From: an uncultured Acidobacteriia bacterium | GTDB taxonomy: Bacteria; Acidobacteriota; Terriglobia; Bryobacterales; Bryobacteraceae | Direction of reading: 5' to 3' | Assembly: GCA_903851195.1 (NCBI GenBank) | Contig: CAINNJ010000017.1 | Coordinates: 16,494-80,493 of the forward strand | Length of the DNA stretch: 64,000 bases | The notes under the pieces: generated by a model | Databases searched by the model: none | Told to the model about the DNA's origin: nothing | What the model saw: the letters and a program-made list of their open reading frames with translations, nothing else | Program-made: the position numbers and the translations under genes | Part shown: positions 9,073 to 16,810 of the stretch, one piece after another | How the letters are laid out: the number at the start of each line of letters is the position of its first letter | Position numbering within the stretch: the stretch's first letter is position 1

Positions 9073-9144
9073 TTCAGCACTATCCTGTTTCCAGGATAAC
9101 ACCGAATGGCGAACAGCGGGCGAAGAGCTTCGTTCCAAAAGAGC

Positions 9145-11673
9145 TTAGAGTGCCCGGACAGCCGCCTCGATTTTCGCGGCCAGGGCGGCGTAATCGTCGC
9201 CTTCGGGGTACAGGGCCGGGCCGAATTTTACCCGCGCTCTTCCCGGCGTCGCCATCTTCGCGTCTTTGTGCAGCACCTTTTCCAGATTCTCCAGACGCAC
9301 GGGAATGACCGGCACGCGGAGGCGGGACGCCAGCATGCCGACGCCTGGCTGGAAACGAAGAATCTCGCCATGGTCGGTGCGCTTGCCTTCGGGGAAGATC
9401 AGGATCGAGATGCCGTCGGAGAGCAGTTCTCCCGCGTAGCGAAGCGCCTCCCGCGTTCCGGCTTCGCGCTGGGGCAGGGGGAAGGCCTGGAAGACCAGGG
9501 AAGCGAGCACGAAGTTCAGGCCGCTGGTGAAGCGCTCCGTCTTCGTGTGGCGTTCGGGGTGGAAGTGCGCGTCGAAGAACTCGCGCGCCATGGCGGGCGC
9601 GACCCGGTAGCGCCACTTTGCCGGGAGGGACCAGAAGATCGCGGGCACGTCGAAATGGCTCTGGTGATTGGCGGCGAAGATCACGGGACCGTCGATGGTG
9701 GCGAGGTTTTCGAGACCTTCGGTCCGGATCCACGCAAAGGCGCGGGCGAGCGGAAGGATGAAGCCGGGCAGGGCGACGCGGCGCACCAATCGCGCCGGTG
9801 CGGTGCGGTTCCACTCGGGGAATTCGAAAGTTTCCGCCGTGACGGGCGCGCCGGAAGGCGGCACGCGGGTGAGGTCCGCGACGGTGCGGGCCTGGGCGAA
9901 TTGTGTTTCGCCGATGCGGTTGCCGGTGCGCTGCTCGAGTTCCATGAGCAGTTGAATACGGTCGAGCGAACTCAGGCCGAGATCGTCGAGCGAACTGTCG
10001 GCGGTGATCTGGCGGGCACCGGCATACTTGCGCAGGATGTCTTCCACGGAATCGGATTTGGCCGCGGCGGAAGGCACGGCGATGCCCGCCAGCCAGTTCG
10101 AGACCTCGGTCCGCTTCAGCTTCTTTGTGCCGGAGGTGCGCGGCAGCGTGGCATGCGGCCAGAGGGAGAAGCCGCGCACTCTCTGGTGCGATTCGAGGGA
10201 CGCGTTGGCCGCGGCGATGACGGACTCGGGATCGGTGCCCGCATCGAGCACCAGCACCGCGTGTACCTGTTCGCGCGCGCCCTGCTTTGCGGCCACGACG
10301 GCGGATTCCCGGACACCCGGCTGGGCGTTGAGCGCGCGCTCCACGTCTTCGGGGAACACGTTCAGGCCATCCGGCGAAACGATCATTTCCTTGCGGCGGC
10401 CGAGGATGCGCAGACGTTTGTCGGCATCGAGTTCGCCGATGTCGCCGGTGTGGAGCCAGCCCTCGGCGTCGAGAATGCCGGCATCGGTCTGGCCGTAATA
10501 GCCGGGCGTGACGTTTTCGCCGCGCAGCAGGACTTCGCCTTCGGGTGAGATGCGGATTTCGACGCCGGAAATGGCTTTGCCGACGGTGCCCTTTTTCGTC
10601 TCGAACGGATGATTCAGCGTGGCGACGGGGGCGGTCTCGGTAAGCCCGTAGCCCTGGATGACCACGTAGCCGAGCTTGCGCCAGAACTCCTCCAGTTCCG
10701 GATCGAGAGGGGCGGCGCCCACGACGAAGCTCCAGAATTTCCAGCCGAAGCGTTGGTGCACGCGCCGGTACTGCCACCAGCGGCCATACCATTTGGAACC
10801 GCGGGGCGGCTCCTTCGATTCCGGCACGGCCTGCTGGATTTCATAACGCAGCAGTTCCAGCATTTGCGGCACGCAGACCAGCACGGAGATGCGGCGGCGG
10901 TGGATCAGATGGATGACGTCGCGCGGGCCGTAGCCGGAGGTGAAGTAGACGTCGCCTTCCAGCATGGCGGGAATGAACGCGGCCATCGCCTGGCCGAACA
11001 TGTGGCTCAGGGGCAGAAGATTCAGGAAACGAATGGGCTTGAACGGGCCCATGTATTTGCGGTATTTATCAATGCCGTGGTCGATGGGCTTCAGGTTTGC
11101 GAGGATGTTGCGGTGCGTGATGGTGACGCCTTTGGGGTCGCCGGTGGCGCCGGAGGTGAACAGGATCTCGGCCAGTTCGGCGGGTTCGGCGGGCGCGAAA
11201 GGTTGGGTATCGCCGGTGCCTTCGAGGGCGCTGCGCAGCGGCCAGACCGGGCAGGGCAGGGCGGCAGGAGGCTGCAGGCCCTCGCCCAGCAGCAGCGCTT
11301 TCGCCGCTACGATTCCGGCGATCCGTTCCACCACGCTGCCGGAAGAGCGGAAATCGATGGGCACCGCGACCACGCCTTCGAGCAGGCAGCCCCAGAGCGC
11401 GACGATCCACTCCGGGCGGTTCTCGCCCCAGAAGAGGACGCGGTCGCCCTTCGCGATGTCCGCCGTTCGCAGGCGCGCGGCGAAGGCCGAGGCCAGGCGC
11501 GCGGTTTCCGCATAGGTGAGGCGTCCGGCGGCCAGATCGCCTTCGTAATGCAGGTAGTCGCCGCGGTTGTTACTCCAGAGGGCGAAGAAGGCGGCGAGGG
11601 ATGGAGGGTTGCCGATCAATCCACGTGCCGGGTACTGAGGAAGTGATGCACACCAGCAAGTATAATCGGCCAT
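9145..11673 (-). CDS. Acyl-ACP synthetase / ACP / 1-acylglycerol-phosphate acyltransferase fusion (Aas-like)
   Basis: Three domains in one chain of about 842 aa. An AMP-forming acyl ligase: FTSGATGDPKGVTITHRN (P-loop), GYGLTETAPVATLN, HTGDIGELD, LGRRKEMIVSPDGLNVFPED. An acyl-carrier domain with DDLGLSSLDRIQLL, where the serine is the phosphopantetheine site. A PlsC-type acyltransferase with AANHQSHFD (NHx4D) and FPEGKRTDHGEILRF. Together these would activate fatty acids and re-acylate lysophospholipids, as Aas does in E. coli, but the order differs: E. coli Aas has the acyltransferase first and no internal ACP. The 5' end is uncertain; ATGs at 11700 and 11673 overlap the divergent ABC transporter gene, and a TTG inside (GLIGNPP) is another option. 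Confidence 0.85.
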   Translation of the reverse strand: MADYTCWCASLPQYPARGLIGNPPSLAAFFALWSNNRGDYLHYEGDLAAGRLTYAETARLASAFAARLRTADIAKGDRVLFWGENRPEWIVALWGCLLEGVVAVPIDFRSSGSVVERIAGIVAAKALLLGEGLQPPAALPCPVWPLRSALEGTGDTQPFAPAEPAELAEILFTSGATGDPKGVTITHRNILANLKPIDHGIDKYRKYMGPFKPIRFLNLLPLSHMFGQAMAAFIPAMLEGDVYFTSGYGPRDVIHLIHRRRISVLVCVPQMLELLRYEIQQAVPESKEPPRGSKWYGRWWQYRRVHQRFGWKFWSFVVGAAPLDPELEEFWRKLGYVVIQGYGLTETAPVATLNHPFETKKGTVGKAISGVEIRISPEGEVLLRGENVTPGYYGQTDAGILDAEGWLHTGDIGELDADKRLRILGRRKEMIVSPDGLNVFPEDVERALNAQPGVRESAVVAAKQGAREQVHAVLVLDAGTDPESVIAAANASLESHQRVRGFSLWPHATLPRTSGTKKLKRTEVSNWLAGIAVPSAAAKSDSVEDILRKYAGARQITADSSLDDLGLSSLDRIQLLMELEQRTGNRIGETQFAQARTVADLTRVPPSGAPVTAETFEFPEWNRTAPARLVRRVALPGFILPLARAFAWIRTEGLENLATIDGPVIFAANHQSHFDVPAIFWSLPAKWRYRVAPAMAREFFDAHFHPERHTKTERFTSGLNFVLASLVFQAFPLPQREAGTREALRYAGELLSDGISILIFPEGKRTDHGEILRFQPGVGMLASRLRVPVIPVRLENLEKVLHKDAKMATPGRARVKFGPALYPEGDDYAALAAKIEAAVRAL

Positions 11674-13178
11674 TGGTTGTTTCGAAGGCTGTTGCCGCAC
11701 CCCTGCTGGAAGCTCACGGAATCGGAAAACGCTATGGCGGCGTGCGCGCGCTGCGGCAGGTCTCGTTCGATCTGCGCGCGGGCGAAGTGCATGCGCTGGT
11801 GGGCGAAAACGGGGCGGGGAAAAGCACGCTGATTCGTGTGCTGACGGGGGCCGTGCAGCCGGATGAAGGCGTGGTGCGACTGGATGGCCGCGTGATCGAA
11901 CACAACAGCCCGCACCGTTCGCGCGCGCTGGGCATCGCGGCCATTTATCAGCAGCCGGCGATTTTTCCGGATCTCACGGTGGCGGAGAATATCGCGCTGG
12001 TGAATGAGCCGGGCGGGCTGGCGAGGCGCATCGACCGGGGGGCGCGGCGCGCGCAGGCGAAGGAACTGCTGCGGGCGATCGGCGCGGAGATCGATCCCGA
12101 ACGCGAGGCGGGCCGCCTGAGCATGCCCGAACAGCAACTGGTGGAGATTGCCAAAGCGCTGGGCGGCAATGTGCGCGTGCTGGTGCTGGATGAGCCGACT
12201 GCGTCGCTGACGGAGCGGGAGACCGAGAAGCTGTTCGGCATTCTTCAGCAACTGCGGGAGCGCGGCGCGGGCATCATTTACATTTCTCATCGTCTGGAAG
12301 AACTGGGCCGGATCGCGGACCGGATCACGGTGCTGCGCGACGGTGAAACCATGGGGACGCGACAGGCGGCGGACACGGATGTGCGCACGCTGATCCGGCT
12401 GATGGCGGGGCGGGAACTCTCGGCGGTGTTTCCGAAACGCGCGGTGAAGATCGGCGAGACGGTGCTGGACGTTCGCGGGCTGACGAGCGCGGCGGCGGGT
12501 ATTCGCGATGTTTCCCTGCAGGTGCGCGCGGGCGAGATTCTGGGCGTGGCGGGACTGGTGGGCGCGGGCCGGACGCAACTGGCGGAAACGCTGTTCGGTT
12601 TGACTCCCGCGGACAGCGGCAGCATCCGCGTGGCGGGCAGTGAGGCAAGGATTCAGAAGCCGGAAGACGCCATTCGGGCCGGTATCGCGTATGTGCCGGA
12701 GGATCGCAGGCGGCATGGCGTGGTGGCCGAACTGCCGGTTCGCGCCAATGCGACGCTGGCGATTCTGCAGCGCATCGCGAAGGGCGGGTTGCTGCAGAGC
12801 GCGGCGGAGAACGCGCTGGCCGAGACGTGGGTCTCCCGGCTGGGCGTGAAGACGGACGGGATCGATGCGCCGGTGTCGTCGTTATCGGGCGGCAATCAGC
12901 AGAAGGTCGCGATCGCCCGCTGGATCGCCACCGAGCCACGGGTGCTGATTCTGGACGAGCCCACGCAGGGGATCGACGTGGGCGCAAAGGCGGAATGCCA
13001 TCGCATCATGTGCGATCTGGCGGAGGCGGGGCTGGCGATCGTGATGATTTCGTCGGAACTGGCGGAGATTCTGGGGATGAGCGACCGGGTGGCGGTGATG
13101 CGCGGCGGGCGTGTCACGGGCGTGATGGACCGCGCGGCGGCGACGGCGGAATCGATTCTGGAACTGGCGCTGGGGTGA
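11646..13178 (+). CDS. Sugar ABC transporter ATP-binding protein (RbsA/RhaT type, two ATPase domains)
   Basis: Cytoplasmic ATPase of a CUT2-class sugar importer, about 510 aa. First ABC domain: Walker A GENGAGKST, a drifted signature LSMPEQQLVEIAKAL, Walker B VLVLDEPTASLT, ISHRLEE. Second domain: a degenerate P-loop (GLVGAGRTQLAE), VPEDRRRHG, canonical LSGGNQQKVAIARWI and VLILDEPTQGIDVGAK. This asymmetry is normal for RbsA-like proteins. GAGGAAG sits just before the ATG at 11646; a TTG 13 codons later is an alternative. First gene of a three-gene unit whose binding domain looks rhamnose/AI-2 like. Confidence 0.9.
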   Translation: MHTSKYNRPLVVSKAVAAPLLEAHGIGKRYGGVRALRQVSFDLRAGEVHALVGENGAGKSTLIRVLTGAVQPDEGVVRLDGRVIEHNSPHRSRALGIAAIYQQPAIFPDLTVAENIALVNEPGGLARRIDRGARRAQAKELLRAIGAEIDPEREAGRLSMPEQQLVEIAKALGGNVRVLVLDEPTASLTERETEKLFGILQQLRERGAGIIYISHRLEELGRIADRITVLRDGETMGTRQAADTDVRTLIRLMAGRELSAVFPKRAVKIGETVLDVRGLTSAAAGIRDVSLQVRAGEILGVAGLVGAGRTQLAETLFGLTPADSGSIRVAGSEARIQKPEDAIRAGIAYVPEDRRRHGVVAELPVRANATLAILQRIAKGGLLQSAAENALAETWVSRLGVKTDGIDAPVSSLSGGNQQKVAIARWIATEPRVLILDEPTQGIDVGAKAECHRIMCDLAEAGLAIVMISSELAEILGMSDRVAVMRGGRVTGVMDRAAATAESILELALG

Positions 13179-13180
13179 CC

Positions 13181-14128
13181 ATGAACGCCATGAGACAGCG
13201 CGCCGTTGCGATCGCGATTTTCTGGGCTGTTTTGCTGGCCGTGCTGGCCTGGCGCGCGCCGGGCTTTTTCGCGGGTTCGAATATCCGGGATATTGCCGTG
13301 ATCAATGCTCCCGCGCTGATTATTGCGCTGGGGATGACGGTGGTGATTCTCGCGGGTGAGATCGATGTGTCGGTGGGTTCGCAGTTCGCGGTGGCGAGCG
13401 TGGTGGCGGGTTTGCTGGCGAAAGCGGGAGTGCCTTTGCCTTTCGTCGCGCTGCTGACGGCTGGGGCGGGCGCGGTGATGGGCGGGATCAATGGCGCGCT
13501 GGTGACCTGGCTGGGCGTGCCTTCGATTGTGGCGACGCTGGCGGCCATGGCGTTCTGGCGCGAGTTGCTGCGCTGGTTCACGCAGGGAGCGTGGGTGCAG
13601 GGTCTGCCGGCCGGGTTCCAGTGGATGGGGTTCGGGCAAGCGCAGGGCGAACTGGCGATTCTGGTCTGTGCGGCGCTGCTGTTCGGCGTCATGGTCTGGG
13701 CGCTGCGCAATGTGCAGGCGGGACGCGCGGTGTATGCGGTGGGTTCGCAGCGGGAATCGGCGCGGCTGGCGGGAATTCCGGTTTCCGCTGTGTCGTTCGG
13801 CGTGTTCACGTTGCTGGGCGCGCTGACGGGGATCGCGGCACTGCTCGATTCGGTGCGGTTTTCGGAGATTCAGAGCGGCGCGGGCGCGGGGCTGGAACTG
13901 AAGGCGATCTCGGCGGTGGTGATCGGCGGGACGTCAATTACGGGCGGACGAGGGAACACCTGGGGCACGCTGCTGGGGGCGAGCGTGCTCGCGGTGATCG
14001 CCCCGGCGCTGACGTTTTTGGGGATCAATGCGTTCTGGGAGAAGGCGATTCAGGGCGCGATTATTCTGGGCGCTATCGTGCTGGAGCGCGTGACCACGTC
14101 GCGGAAGATGAAGGCCCATGCGCGTTGA
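13181..14128 (+). CDS. Sugar ABC transporter permease (CUT2 family)
   Basis: A 315-aa inner-membrane permease of the RbsC/RhaP type. Hydrophobic helices fill nearly the whole sequence (VAIAIFWAVLLAVLAW at the start, ALIIALGMTVVILAGEIDVSVGS, then GGINGALVTWLGVPSIVATLA and AISAVVIGGTSITGGRG). The motifs GEIDVSVGS and GGTSITGGRGNTWGT are typical of the family. The frame stays open upstream into the ATPase gene, but the ATG at 13181 lies 2 nt after the ATPase stop and is the natural start. The 3' end overlaps the next gene by 11 nt. Confidence 0.9.
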   Translation: MNAMRQRAVAIAIFWAVLLAVLAWRAPGFFAGSNIRDIAVINAPALIIALGMTVVILAGEIDVSVGSQFAVASVVAGLLAKAGVPLPFVALLTAGAGAVMGGINGALVTWLGVPSIVATLAAMAFWRELLRWFTQGAWVQGLPAGFQWMGFGQAQGELAILVCAALLFGVMVWALRNVQAGRAVYAVGSQRESARLAGIPVSAVSFGVFTLLGALTGIAALLDSVRFSEIQSGAGAGLELKAISAVVIGGTSITGGRGNTWGTLLGASVLAVIAPALTFLGINAFWEKAIQGAIILGAIVLERVTTSRKMKAHAR

Positions 14129-16148
14129 AAACCGGGCCGGGAGCGAACGGGCGCTTGCATTTTTGATCGTGCTCGAAGTGGCGGTCTTCGCGTTCACGGG
14201 GCCGAACTTTTTTTCCGCCGCGAATGCGTTCGAAGTCGTCCGGCTTGGCGTCGAACTCGGCCTGCTCGCGCTGGCGCTGACGCCGGTGATCGTGAGTGGC
14301 GGCATCGATCTTTCGGTGGGCAGCATGATGGGCCTCTGCGCCGTGGTGTTCGGTTATCTCTGGCGGGATCTGCATCTGCCCATCGCGGCCGCGGCGGCTT
14401 GTACCTTGTTGGCCGGACTGCTGGGCGGAGCGCTCAACGCTCTGGTGATCACACGTTTCGGCGGCGCGCCGCTCATTGTCACGCTGGGCACGTACTCGCT
14501 TTTTCGCGGCATCGCGGAAGGGCTGACGCGCGGGGTGGATAATTTCTCGCAGTTTCCGCCGGGATTTCTGTATTTGGGGCAGGGCTATCTGGGCGGCCTA
14601 GTGCCCGCGCAGACACCACTGTTCCTGCTGTTCGCGGCGTTCTACTGGCTGCTGCTGCACCGCAGCATCTATGGCCGCGCGCTGCGGGCGATCGGCTTTG
14701 CGTCCGACGGCGCGCGTTGGGCGGGCATTCCGGTGAACCGCCGGCTGGCGCTGGTGTACACGCTTTCCGGTTTCACGGCCGCGGTGGCGTCGCTGATCTA
14801 TGTCGCGCATCTGGGGCAGGCGCGGTCCGACGCGGGCACCGGTTATGAACTGCTGGCGATCACGGCCGTGGTGCTGGGCGGGACGGAGATCATGGGCGGC
14901 CGGGGCAGCATCTGGGGCACGCTGCTCGGTCTGGGCGCCATTGTGGTGCTGCAAAACGGACTCCGCGTTTCCGCGTTTCCGGCGGAACTGGCGGGCATTC
15001 TGACCAGCGCGATTCTGGTGTCGACAATCGCCATCGGACGGCGGTCGGTCGGACGCGCGGCAGCGGGTACCGCTGTTACACAGGAAGATGGCACGGAGGA
15101 AGAGGAAATGAAGAATTCACAACTGGCGGTGCTGAGCGCCGTGATCCTCGCGGGCTCGCTGATTGTGGCGGGCAGCAACTGGTGGCTGGTGCAGTCGGTG
15201 CGGCCCGCGGCTTCGGGAGGCGCGGGATCGGCCGTTCCGGCGAAGCGCCTGACACTCGCGGTGATGCCGAAGGCCAAGGGCGATCCGTATTTCGTCAGTT
15301 GCCGCGCGGGGGCTGAAGAGGCCGCGAAACAGATCGGGGCGGACCTGATCTGGGACGGTCCCACCGACCTCGATCCGGCCAAGCAGAACGAAGTGGTGGA
15401 GGCCTGGATCACGCGCGGGGTGGATGCGATTTCCGTGGCGGTGGTGAATGCGCCGGGGCTTTCCACGGTGCTGCGTAAAGCGCGCGCGAAGGGAATCAAA
15501 GTGCTGACGTGGGACGCCGACGCGCAGCCGGACGCGCGCGATTTCTTCGTCAACCAGGCGACTCCGCAGGGGATCGGCGATACGCTCGCCGACGAGGCCA
15601 ACCGCATTATGGGTGGCGAGGGCGATTTCGCCATCATCACCGGCGCGCTGACGGCGGCGAATCAGAACGAGTGGATTAAGTTCATTAAAGCCCGCGTGGC
15701 CGCGAAGTACCCGAAGCTGAATCTCATCACCATCCGCCCCAGTGACGACGACCGGAACCGGGCGTTTTCCGAAGCGCAGACGCTGATGAAGGTGTATCCG
15801 AAGATGAAGCTGATTATGGCGATTTCCGCGCCTGCCGTGCCCGGGGCGGCCGAAGCCGTGAAGCAGTCCGGACGCCAGGATGTGAAGGTCACCGGCCTCT
15901 CGCTGCCGAATATGTGCAAGCCGTATGTGAAAGCGGGGATCGCGGAATCCGTGGTGTTGTGGAACACGGGGAATCTGGGGTATCTGGTGGTGCAGGCGTC
16001 GAAGATGGCAGTGGACGGCACGCTGAGGCCGGGCGCGACGTCGATCGACGCCGGGCGTTTGGGCAGGATCGGGATCGATGGCGATCAGGTGGTGCTCGGC
16101 AAGCCGCTGGTGTTCACGAAGGCCAATATCGACCAGTACGATTTCTGA
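14118..16148 (+). CDS. Fused sugar ABC permease and LsrB/RhaS-like substrate-binding protein
   Basis: A 676-aa uninterrupted reading frame. Residues 1-320 are a second CUT2 permease (ALTPVIVSGGIDLSVGS, VVLGGTEIMGGRGSIWGT). Residues about 331-676 are a periplasmic binding protein similar in layout to LsrB/RhaS: VMPKAKGDPYF, IWDGPTDLDPAKQ, VLTWDADAQPDARDFFVNQ, NQNEWIKF, and the C-terminal FTKANIDQYDF. These are normally separate genes. A membrane segment (LAVLSAVILAGSLIVAG, 335-351) joins them and would deliver the binding domain to the periplasm, tethered to the permease. A strong ribosome site precedes an internal in-frame ATG at 15108, so a separate binding protein may also be made. Substrate unknown: rhamnose-like sugar or AI-2 are candidates. 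Confidence 0.88.
   Translation: MRVENRAGSERALAFLIVLEVAVFAFTGPNFFSAANAFEVVRLGVELGLLALALTPVIVSGGIDLSVGSMMGLCAVVFGYLWRDLHLPIAAAAACTLLAGLLGGALNALVITRFGGAPLIVTLGTYSLFRGIAEGLTRGVDNFSQFPPGFLYLGQGYLGGLVPAQTPLFLLFAAFYWLLLHRSIYGRALRAIGFASDGARWAGIPVNRRLALVYTLSGFTAAVASLIYVAHLGQARSDAGTGYELLAITAVVLGGTEIMGGRGSIWGTLLGLGAIVVLQNGLRVSAFPAELAGILTSAILVSTIAIGRRSVGRAAAGTAVTQEDGTEEEEMKNSQLAVLSAVILAGSLIVAGSNWWLVQSVRPAASGGAGSAVPAKRLTLAVMPKAKGDPYFVSCRAGAEEAAKQIGADLIWDGPTDLDPAKQNEVVEAWITRGVDAISVAVVNAPGLSTVLRKARAKGIKVLTWDADAQPDARDFFVNQATPQGIGDTLADEANRIMGGEGDFAIITGALTAANQNEWIKFIKARVAAKYPKLNLITIRPSDDDRNRAFSEAQTLMKVYPKMKLIMAISAPAVPGAAEAVKQSGRQDVKVTGLSLPNMCKPYVKAGIAESVVLWNTGNLGYLVVQASKMAVDGTLRPGATSIDAGRLGRIGIDGDQVVLGKPLVFTKANIDQYDF
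15095..15110 (+). promoter_or_regulatory. Internal ribosome binding site and start codon in the permease/binding-protein fusion
   Basis: GGAGGAAGAGGAA (15095-15107) directly precedes an in-frame ATG at 15108 (residue 331 of the fusion). The region encodes the acidic linker TEEEEM. Starting here would give a 346-aa binding protein with its own N-terminal anchor. Whether it is used cannot be told from sequence. Confidence 0.45.
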
Positions 16149-16151
16149 AGC

Positions 16152-16808
16152 TCAGGCGGGCCGGCCGCCCCTGGCCCGCTTCACAATCGCCTGAAAACGA
16201 TGCGTCAGTTCGCCGATCCACTGGCGGTCGCGATTGGCCACCGCCTCCGGGGGAATGAGTTCTTCCCGAATTCCCAGCGCCACGGCGCCGGCGCGGATAA
16301 AATCCCCCGCGGTCTGCTGGTTGACGCCGCCCGAAGCGATCATCGGGACATTCGGGAACGGCGCTTTCAAGGCGCGGATATAGCTGGGGCCGCCCACGGG
16401 AGCGCACGGAAACACCTTCACGAAATCGGCGCCGGCCTTCCAGGACATCATGACTTCGGTGGGTGTGAGCGCGCCGGGGATCACCGTGACGTTGCGCTTC
16501 ACGCCGAACTCCAGCACGGAAGGCTCGAAGCCGGGGCTGGTGAGGAACGCCGCGCCGGCATCGAGGCAAGCAGCGGCGGTATCAACATCAAGGACGGTAC
16601 CCGCCCCGACCAGCAGGTCCGGATGGCTCTTCCGCAGTTGTTTGATGACGTCGGTGGCGCCGGGCACGGTCATCGTCAGTTCGAGAACGTGCAGCCCGCC
16701 TTTGAAGACGGTCTCCGCCGCGAATAAAGCTTCTTCCGCGGAATGAACGCGGATCGCCGGCACAATTCCGGTCAGTTCTATCGCCGCCCGAACGGCCTCG
16801 CGGGTCAT
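16152..16808 (-). CDS. eda: 2-keto-3-deoxy-6-phosphogluconate (KDPG) / 4-hydroxy-2-oxoglutarate aldolase
   Basis: Class I aldolase that cleaves KDPG to pyruvate and glyceraldehyde 3-phosphate (Entner-Doudoroff and sugar-acid routes). 218 aa, normal for Eda. The family landmarks are present: GIVPAIRVHSAEEAL, LELTMTVPGA (catalytic Glu), GAGTVLDVDTAAACLDAGAAFLTSP, and the Schiff-base lysine in ADFVKVFPC, then MIASGGVN. The ATG at 16808 is 2 nt after the stop of the RND pump gene, so it is probably translated from the metal-efflux mRNA, an odd pairing. It also converges (3 bp between stops) with the sugar ABC transporter, which is the more logical partner. Confidence 0.9.
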   Translation of the reverse strand: MTREAVRAAIELTGIVPAIRVHSAEEALFAAETVFKGGLHVLELTMTVPGATDVIKQLRKSHPDLLVGAGTVLDVDTAAACLDAGAAFLTSPGFEPSVLEFGVKRNVTVIPGALTPTEVMMSWKAGADFVKVFPCAPVGGPSYIRALKAPFPNVPMIASGGVNQQTAGDFIRAGAVALGIREELIPPEAVANRDRQWIGELTHRFQAIVKRARGGRPA

Positions 16809-16810
16809 CT

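Noticed and set aside
11601..11645. Extended N-terminus of the sugar ABC ATPase (start at 11601)
   Set aside because: The added residues (MEGCRSIHVPGTEEV) are not family-like and would deepen the overlap with the divergent gene; GAGGAAG precedes the ATG at 11646.
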